Origin: Petrosia ficiformis | Taxonomy: Eukaryota > Porifera > Demospongiae > Haplosclerida > Petrosiidae | Assembly (NCBI GenBank): GCA_947044365.1 | Contig: OX345640.1 | Coordinates: 6,994,001 to 7,058,000, forward strand | Direction of reading: 5' to 3' | Length of the DNA: 64,000 nt | In this document: one piece after another, positions 52,044 through 61,400 of the stretch | How positions within the stretch are numbered: the stretch's first letter is position 1 | How the letters are laid out: every line of letters starts with the position of its first letter | Position numbers and translations under genes: made by a program | The notes under the pieces: generated by a model | Seen by the model: only the letters and a program-made list of their open reading frames with translations | Databases searched by the model: none | What the model was told of the DNA's origin: nothing

Positions 52044-53768
52044 CCTTATGCTATCGAAGGCCTTTTACGTGGCATTATGTCATGTCCTGCCGAAGGGTAC
52101 TCCTTCGGGAAAGGCTTGTTCGAAGTCAAGTCCTTGGCTTATGCCGACGATCTGACAATTGTTGCTAAAACTGATGCTGCCATCAGGGCTATGATTGCTT
52201 GGATTGAGGAGTTTGCCAGCTGGGCCGGACTCTGTTTCAACGTCACCAAGTGTGCATCGTTGTCTACAGGCTATGTGTCCGGTAAGAGGATCGTCTTTCC
52301 TTCCACATTTACTTTGAACGGGAATACTATTCTTGTAATGAAATGGGAAGATCAATACCGACATCTGGGTGTGTTACTCGGTGCAAACCCTGAAGCTCAC
52401 CTGGACCAGCTGTCCAAAGACTTCAAAAAGGACGTCGAGAGTGTATTCCAGTCGCCTTTGGCTGACTGGATGAAGCTCGAGGCTTTCAGGGATTTCGTCA
52501 TGCCCAAGTTAGACTACGTGCTCAGGACGACACTTGCCCATAAAAAGTGGGCCAAGTTGTTGGATCGTCACGTAAGGAGTTGCATCAAGCGTTCTCTTGG
52601 CTTGCCACAGAGCACGTGCGATGCATTCTTCTATACGTCAATGACTTCGGGTGGACTTGGACTGCGTTGCATTGAAGATGAACTAGGTTCACTGATGATA
52701 ACGCAAGCAGTCAAGATGCTAACCTCTCCCGATCCGTTGATTAGGGAGATGGCACAGCACTCCCTGAATTTGACTATTCTGAAGCGATGTGGGGGTGTGG
52801 AAGGTCCGGAGGACAGATGGAGGTATCTATCTGGTCAGCTCTCTAGTGCCCGAGTAAAGCATAGTGATGTGTCAACGATATGGAGCAGAGTCAAAGCATT
52901 CTGCTCCGACAGAAATATTCGCTTGTGTGGTGGTGGTGAAAACTGTCCCCCAAGCTCCATCACTATAGCAGACCAGGTGTTGGACTCTCATTTGCGTGAG
53001 AACCTCCTTAGGAGACTCCGTGATGGGAGATCCAAACACTGGCTGCAACGTTGGACGAGTCTTGCGGAACAGGGTGGGCTTGCTCACTCTTTCAGTAAGA
53101 CGCCCGAGTCCAACTATTGGCTGCGTAACTGTAAGTATCTCCGTTATAGAGAATATCGGTTCGCAGTCAAGGCTCGGCTGAATCAAATGCCAGTAGCTTC
53201 CCAAAAACTGAAACTGGGTAAGCCAGTACATGAAGCCTACTGTAGAGGTTGTGGGAGCAGTATTGAGACGCAGGAGCACTGTTTGAGTGTCTGCAAGAGG
53301 AACATGCCCGCAATGAAAGAGCGGCACGACAAGATCGTTAGTCGACTTGTCAAATACCTTGACCAGTGTGTCCCCGGTTGCGAGGGACTTTTAAGGCCTG
53401 ACATTGTCATTTTACCTTCAGATTCTGAAACATCAAAAAAGGCCTACCTGGTTGATGTTGCGGTACCCTGTGAGACTGGAGATAATCTCCAGGCCTCGCG
53501 TGACCGCAAGAGGGAAAAGTACTCTGCCATCAGGGCAAAGCTGGAGGAGAGAGGCTATGTGACTCTGCTCGATGGTTTCATTGTTGGAACCTTGGGAACT
53601 TGGGTTTCGGAAAACGACGCTGTTCTCAAGCAATTGGGGATAGGTCGTAAGTACGAGCCCTTGTTTAAGAGACTCTGCTGCCGTGATGCGATAGCCGGGA
53701 GTTACTCCGTGTGGGCCTCCAGGAATCGGTTACATGCCCAGTTGGGAAGGGCAAATCAACGCCATTAG
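51978..53768 (+). CDS. Truncated R2-like (RLE-type) LINE protein: RT C-terminus, zinc knuckle, endonuclease
   Basis: 596 aa. The first ~22 residues (MADFIMPETQQPIIDITLII) come from the M1 MITE; LINE coding starts near residue 23. It keeps RT motif C (YADDL, residues 55-59) and the following thumb region (YRHLGVLLG, FRDFVMPKLDYVLR, GGLGLRCIEDE), then a CX2CX8HX4C knuckle (residues 422-439, CRGCGSSIETQEHCLSVC), and a restriction-like endonuclease with RPDIVIL and YLVDVAVP. RT motifs before C are absent, so it cannot reverse transcribe. The remaining frame is open, indicating a recent insertion or chance. Confidence 0.85.
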   Translation: MADFIMPETQQPIIDITLIINSPYAIEGLLRGIMSCPAEGYSFGKGLFEVKSLAYADDLTIVAKTDAAIRAMIAWIEEFASWAGLCFNVTKCASLSTGYVSGKRIVFPSTFTLNGNTILVMKWEDQYRHLGVLLGANPEAHLDQLSKDFKKDVESVFQSPLADWMKLEAFRDFVMPKLDYVLRTTLAHKKWAKLLDRHVRSCIKRSLGLPQSTCDAFFYTSMTSGGLGLRCIEDELGSLMITQAVKMLTSPDPLIREMAQHSLNLTILKRCGGVEGPEDRWRYLSGQLSSARVKHSDVSTIWSRVKAFCSDRNIRLCGGGENCPPSSITIADQVLDSHLRENLLRRLRDGRSKHWLQRWTSLAEQGGLAHSFSKTPESNYWLRNCKYLRYREYRFAVKARLNQMPVASQKLKLGKPVHEAYCRGCGSSIETQEHCLSVCKRNMPAMKERHDKIVSRLVKYLDQCVPGCEGLLRPDIVILPSDSETSKKAYLVDVAVPCETGDNLQASRDRKREKYSAIRAKLEERGYVTLLDGFIVGTLGTWVSENDAVLKQLGIGRKYEPLFKRLCCRDAIAGSYSVWASRNRLHAQLGRANQRH

Positions 53769-53960
53769 ATCAAGCTCTCTTGAGCGCCTTCAAATTCTGG
53801 AGTGATCAACCTTACTCATGGTTAAAACACTCCGCACAAACCGTAGAATCATCTCTTATGTTCTACGAGGCCCCCATCCTCGCGGGTGACCTCTGGCTTC
53901 TGTCAGAGAAGGGCTCCCAACGGGTTTTGTAGACTTGTCTGCAGACCTGACGGATGAAGG
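52044..53960 (+). mobile_element. 5'-truncated R2/NeSL-group non-LTR retrotransposon
   Basis: GC-richer than its surroundings. It begins abruptly inside a MITE copy, as 5'-truncated LINEs do, and has about 190 bp of 3' untranslated sequence before the 54-bp array. No poly(A) tail is seen; R2-group elements often lack one. Confidence 0.75.
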
Positions 53961-53966
53961 TACAAC

Positions 53967-55192
53967 ATGAATAGTACTCATTGTAACTGCCTAATGCTAA
54001 ATCCAAGTAGAAACCACAACATGAATAGTACTCATTATAACTGCCTGATACTAAATCCAAGTAGAAACCACAACATGAATAGTACTCATTATAACTGCCT
54101 AATACTAAATCCAAGTAGAAACCACAACATGAATAGTACTCATTATAACTGCCTGATACTAAATCCAAGTAGAAACCACAACATGAATAGTACTCATTAT
54201 AACTGCCTAATGCTAAATCCAAGTAGAAACCACAACATGGATAGTACTCATTATAACTGCCTAATGCTAAATCCAAGTAGAAACCACAACATGAATAGTA
54301 CTCATTATAACTGCCTAATGCTAAATCCAAGTAGAAACCACAACATGAATAGTACTCATTATAACTGCCTAATGCTAAATCCAAGTAGAAACCACAACAT
54401 GAATAGTACTCATTATAACTGCCTAATGCTAAATCCAAGTAGAAACCACAACATGGATAGTACTCATTATAACTGCCTGATGCTAAATCCAAGTAGAAAC
54501 CACAACATGAATAGTACTCATTATAACTACCTGATACTAAATCCAAGTAGAAACCACAACATGAATAGTACTCATTATAACTGCCTAATACTAAATCCAA
54601 GTAGAAACCACAACATGAATAGTACTCATTATAACCGCCTGATGCTAAATCCAAGTAGAAACCACAACATGAATAGTACTCATTATAACTACCTAATGCT
54701 AAATCCAAGTAGAAACCACAACATGAATAGTACTCATTATAACTAGAAACCACAACATGAATAGTACTCATTATAACTGCCTAATACTAAATCCAAGTAG
54801 AAACCACAACATGAATAGCACTCATTATAACCGCCTGATGCTAAATCCAAGTAGAAACCACAACATGAATAGTACTCATTATAACTACCTAATGCTAAAT
54901 CCAAGTAGAAACCACAACATGAATAGTACTCATTATAACTGCCTGATGCTAAATCCAAGTAGAAACCACAACATGAATAGTACTCATTATAACTACCTAA
55001 TGCTAAATCCAAGTAGAAACCACAACATGAATAGTACTCATTATAACTACCTAATGCTAAATCCAAGTAGAAACCACAACATGAATAGTACTCATTATAA
55101 CTGCCTAATACTAAATCCAAGTAGAAACCACAACATGAATAGTACTCATTATAACCGCCTGATGCTAAATCCAAGTAGAAACCACAACATGA
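53967..55192. repeat. 54-bp minisatellite, about 23 units
   Basis: Unit: ATGAATAGTACTCATTATAA, CTGCCTGATACTAAATCCAA, GTAGAAACCACAAC. One unit near 54,730-54,765 is short by 20 bp. Because 54 is divisible by 3, long frames stay open on both strands (MNSTHYNCL..., GSYNEYYSCCGFYLDLA...). Variants CTGCCTAATG/CTGCCTGATA/CCGCCTGATG occur in runs, showing local unit duplication. Confidence 0.92.
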
Positions 55193-55239
55193 ATATATAT
55201 ATATGTACAGTTATTATTATAAATTATATATTCTCTTAC

Positions 55240-55407
55240 TTCATAAGAGGTAGTGTCATAAACATTCACTGCTCTTGCATATCCAGAGACGGCAAGAAAC
55301 TTTCCAGTAGCATCATAATCAACAGCATTAACTTCACCTCTTGTTTCAATCTCATTCTTTAAATTAAGTGTATCATTTTCAGTAGTGTATATATATACCT
55401 TACTATC
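55240..55407 (-). CDS. WDR1: Last visible WDR1 exon
   Basis: [56 protein letters not shown], then a good donor (GAA/GTAAGA), so at least one more exon is expected to the left, where only the minisatellite and transposons are found. Confidence 0.85.
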
Positions 55408-58400
55408 CTGTGTTATGAAATGCAGTTAATATAATTAAATGCAACTAAGCGTTAAATACTACTTAATTGAAAAGCGGACCCTAAAATCTACACGAGGTTC
55501 CTTTGTCCTATTAAGTGTTGTACAATGCTGTCTCACCACTACAATACTTGATAGTACAAGTAGTCTGAGCAGATTCTATGCTATACTGTACTACACAGTA
55601 ACACACTGACTACACTTGTACAATGCTACTGACCAGGTGCAATACTGTACTGTACTGTATTGTACCATGCTGTTTCACCAATACAGAACTTATAGTACAA
55701 GGAGTACTGTAATACGGCACTTGGACAATACTACCGACCAGGTACAGTAGCGTACTGTACCATGCTGTTTCACCAATACAAAACTTGATGCACATTACAT
55801 GTATATGTACTGTAGTAACCAGGTTCTGTACTGTATTGTATTGTACTATAGTGTATAGTACTACATAGTATTGTACTAAATTATACAGTACAGTATAGTA
55901 CTGTATTGTATTGTACTACAGTATACAGTACTGTGTAGTACTGTACTGTACAGTACTATAGTGTACAGTACTGTATAGTATCGTACTATAGTGTACAGTA
56001 CTGCACTGTATTGTACTATAGTGTACAGTGTTGTACTGTAATATAATGTGATGTACATGTACAGTACTGTATAGTACAGTACTGTAGAGTACTGTATAAT
56101 GTACATGTACATGTATAGTACTGTATGTGTGATCATTATTGTGTACTGTATATTACCTTTCCTCCAACAGCTACTTCCAGTCTTGATGGATGGAATATAG
56201 CACATAATGGTTGATAAGATACTGGAAGAGAACCAATGGTCTTCCCGTCTCTCACAAGTATTATTTCAGTAAGTGTTGTGATCATAAAGAGTCCATCAGG
56301 TGATCGAGCAACATAGGTAGGGTCACGATCAGGTATAGGAACAACCTCAGAACTACATGTACACATGGATGTGTTCAGATATAATTACATGTAGTATTGC
56401 ACAATCTACAGATTCGTGCTATTCTGTGGATCTTCAGTTTTGCAATGCAATCTGAAGATTGCGCACATTCCCAGTTTACAAAAATATACATAATTATGTG
56501 CATAAATTTATATATATTAATAATTGTATTCAATGATTCTAAAGTGGGTACATGTACTTTATATGTAGAATTATAATTATATAATACAAATGAATTACAT
56601 ACAGTATGGTACAGCTACTGTACATGTACATGTACATCCGAGTTTTTGATACATGTATGTTTTGAAGCATAGGCCACTTGACTCAACAATGGTTAGTGTG
56701 TGCACCATTGGGAATACATCTTGAGCCTATTAAGAAAGAGTTAATGCTGTTAGTGACCATAATTAACTGGACCATCTGGCCCAAATAAGAAGCTGTTTGG
56801 GCCTTATCAAAAACACTGATGTACATGTATACATATGTACATACCTGTGTGTGTACATTATGTATTATTATACATATACATGTATAATAATATTCCATTA
56901 TGAAAGTCTTAAAATCACTTACGAGTATTGATTAGTGTCTGTGGGAATTTTTCTAAGGTTCTTGTCAAATCCGAGAGAATACAGGACAGGTTCTCTGGTG
57001 TAGCTGTCATACTACATACAAGATTAGTGTGTCCAACACCACCTACAAGATTAACCTCACCGCTCTCTGCATCCCAATAACGTGCAGAAAGGTTAAGAAA
57101 ATAATTATCAATATACGTACATAAACATAAGCTGTACATGTACATGTATGTACAATATGCAGGCTATACATGTATGTACAATATGCAGACTGTACATGTA
57201 TGTACAATATGCAGGCTGTACATGTATGTACAATATGAAATATATATATGCACACACATTTTGTATGAATGTCTACACGAACATTCATGTGCCTACCATG
57301 CTAGCAAAAAGCATAGAAATGGTTAACAAACAAATACAACAAACAAGTAGCCATTCTGACTTAGAAATACAACAATCAGCTGCAGGGCATAGTAAAATAA
57401 ACAATGGCTTAGAAAATAAGCAGCCACAATAGCTTAGAAAATAAGCAGCCACAATAGCTTAGAAAATGAGTAGCCACACAATAGCGAAGTTAGAAAACAA
57501 GCAGCCACAATAGCTTAGAAAATAAGCAGCCACAATAGCTTAGAAAATGAGTAGCCACACAATAGCGAAGTTAGAAAACAAGCAGCCACAATGGCTTAGA
57601 AAATGAGCAGCCACAATGGCTTAGAAAATGAGCAGCCACCATGGCTTAGAAAATAAGCAGCCAGGCAGCCACATTACCTTAGAAAACAAGCAGCCACAAT
57701 GGCTTAGAAAATGAGCAGCCACCATGGCTTAGAAAATAAGCAGCCACAATGCCTTAGCAAATAAGCAGCAAGCATACATGTGTCAATGAAATCACAAACA
57801 TCACAAATACAATGTAGTCTAGTGTTATACTTAAGATTGTGATAAAATGACTACATGTATGATATGACTATCATGTGACTATAATGTGACTATAAGGATA
57901 TTAATTCTTCCGTCCATACTACCACAGTATACAGTAGAACTACCAGGAGGAACAGCAAGAGTTTTCAGATTTTTGTTCTGACCCTATACAGGAATATAAA
58001 AAGATTATAATTGTGTACATGTATACACAAATGCAAGTAATTAAAATATTAATTATTAATCATCTATATGTACAACATTTGAGACATGTATAAATAAAGA
58101 ATCCGCACGTGCTGGAAACGTACATGTACATGTATGCATTAACTCTCCAATTTCATTAAATACAAAACCATTATTAAAATTGTATCAACTCTGCAAAAGG
58201 AGGCCATGCAACTAAAAATACTACCTTACTAAACAAGCCCCGCCCCATAATCAGTTCACAATTAGTACAACGAAACGCTTCTTATCCAGGCAGTGTGGGA
58301 CCTAGGGGTGCCCAGGACTGCCCGAACTTAACTCAGAATTACAGAATTGTGATTAAAAATGTTGACAATTAGTTCATTTTTTGATAGGAATAAAAACATT

Positions 58401-61400
58401 TTGAAGTGTAATACATGTACAATGTAGATTATGCATTAATATTTTCTTTTAACTAAGCTAAGAAGCCTCCATTCACTCTCTGGAAAGTTAGCTTAGAGCA
58501 ACCATGGTGTGAATCACAAGGTTGTACATGTACGATCATACCTTTTAATTTTTTTTATAGCCCGTAGGGCCATCCCTACGATTGCTTTCCATGGGGTTGA
58601 ATCTATATATATTTTCTTGTGTCCACTTGCGTGAGTATGTGCTGTAGACATAGTCAAGGAAGTTGCGTCAATCCCTGGGGCTTGGTTAATTAATGGGTGT
58701 GGCGCGTAAATGAATGCGCGCTCGAGCTCTACAGACCAGCAGAAAGAAAGCTGCCTGTAGCTAAGTAGCTTACGTAGAAACTAATAGCTAGCTATTCTGC
58801 CTGAAATATATTTCTAAAGTTCTACAAGGTCGTTTGAAAGGTCAGGAGAGTAGATAATCAAAATAATAACTACATATATAATAAGCTGATGTGTTTTAGG
58901 CATGATAAAGTCAGCCATGATTACTGAATGCTGGACACCACAAAGCAGTCATAGGGATACTTTTATCTTCACTTAAATTTGTAAAAAAACTCATAGGGAT
59001 GTCTTTTTTCTCTATATACACTTGTTTATATTTTTAAAATGTTTTTCGTGTTCTTTTTTTTTCATTTCTTGCCTGGTACACAGAGGTGCCTGCAAGTTTA
59101 ACGTCTGGATAAGATGGGTTCCACATACCCTATATTCAACTCACAGTTACTACTGGAGATATACATGTATATTATCTTATAAAATAAACCACGCCCACAT
59201 AATCAACTCACAGTTAGTATTCTCAGAGGTTTATCTGGATTATTTCTATCAAGATAGTTAATATTTCCAGAGACTGACAGAGAGAGTATATTATCTCCTT
59301 GCCACAGACATCCTATCTGTTGATCTTCAATACGTGTACCCATTTTGAATTCACTACGATCGGTAAAAATGTACATGAATAGAATTTAAATGAAAAATAG
59401 ATGAAACAACATGTACTAATTAAATACAATGTACTGAATGTAGGTGTGGATTGATGGGTAAAAATTATTATACAAACAGAGATGAATAGGTAAGAGGATT
59501 AATGGATGGATGGATTATGGATCAATGGATGGATTGAAGGGATGAATAGATGGATGGACTGTGGATCTATGAATGGATTAAAGAGATGAATGGATCGAAG
59601 AATCATGGATTATTGGATCGAAGGGATGGTTGAAGAGATGAATGGACGGATGGATTGTAGATCAATGGATGGATTAAAGGAATGAATGGATGGATGAACT
59701 GTGGATCTATGAATAGATGAACGGATTAAAGAATTATGGATCATTGGATCAAAGGGATGGTTGAAGGATGAATGGATGAATGGATGAATGGATGGATTGA
59801 AGGGATGAATGGATGAATGGATGAATGGATGAATGAATGAATGGATGGATGGATTGTAGATCAATGGATGGATTAAAGGAATGAATGGATGGATGAACTA
59901 TGGATCTATGAATAGATGAACGGATTAAAGAATTATGGATCATTGGATCAAAGGGATGGTTGAAGGATGAATGGATCAATGGATGGATTGAAGGGATGAA
60001 TGGATGGATGGACTGTGGATCTATGAATAGATGAATGGATTGAAAATTGTGGATCATTGGATCAAAGGAATGGTTGAAGGGATGAAGAGATGAATAGATG
60101 AATGAATGGATGGATGGATTGTGGATGGATTGTGGATCAATGGATTGAATACATGTAGATTGATGGATTAAAGAGAGGATGGATGAATGGAGTGGACTGG
60201 ATGAATGTACACCATATACATGTACATGTAGTAACATAATTATATCATATTACCTGACAACTTGTTGAGTTACTACATCCCATAATTTACAAGACTTGTC
60301 GGCAGAAGCAGTAAGAACCTGAGATCCATCTGGATTCCAACATAACTACATGTAGATAACACAAGAACTGCAGTTATACATGTACATGTAATATTACACT
60401 AATTAGTACATGTACAATGTACTATATTATGTACATGTACGTACATGTATATGTATATGCACGATTATGTACAGTGTACATGTACAGGTATGGTAATAGT
60501 TAAGTTGCAAAGTTGGAAAAATACATGTACATATGTACTGGACTGTATTGTACATGTACATGTATATACATGCACAGCACATGTACACTGTTGCAAATTA
60601 GTAGTTAACAACCATAAGGCATTCAATGATTGAGACTTTTAGTTAACTAACTAAATTCATAATTATATGTACTTACAGCATAGATTCCTCCTGGATGTGC
60701 TTTGTTTCCACCTCCCAAGAAACCCATTCTTTCTCCTGTTTTTCCATCATATAAAATGGCCTGACCATCAGAACCTGCACTACAATAGTGATTACCATCG
60801 GGTGAGAAACGAATTGAATTTACAAAATTAGTGTGATCCTACCGAGGATTGTAATAATAACAATTATATATATACAGTACCTGAAGTTATTAAGTTTACA
60901 TACTATCACTGCACTTCAATTGGGTACAGTGAGTGAAGTATACTGTACTTTGAATGTACTACACAGTATTACACCATAGTACTATCCTATCACACACCCA
61001 TGTATACAAATATTCGACATACAGTTACATTTACATGTACTTGTAATTAATGTTTACTGATATGATCAACAACTATGAAAGCACACATGAATGGATCACA
61101 CACCCACATATGTACACATGTATACAAATCATTCCATATATCAGACATGCAACAAATGCAGTTACACATACATGTACTCATACATGTACATGTACAGTTG
61201 TATACACTTAGACAAGCACAAACATGTTGAAATGTGCATACATACATCAATTCTCAGTTTGAATTTAAATGGTGGTCCTTCAAAAAAGCAGGTTGAGTGA
61301 TCTTCACTGGCAGTTACTATTCTAAATGGTCTGGTTGGTTTGTAGGATAAAGAGTTGATAGTCTTTATGTGACCTGATATGGTACCTACACTGGAACCAG

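Noticed and set aside
53967..55192. CRISPR-like array or a long secreted repeat protein
   Set aside because: Units are contiguous 54-bp repeats without unique spacers, and frames are open only because 54 is a multiple of 3.
59610..60237. Minus-strand [12 protein letters not shown] frames
   Set aside because: Translation of the GGAT-type tandem repeat.
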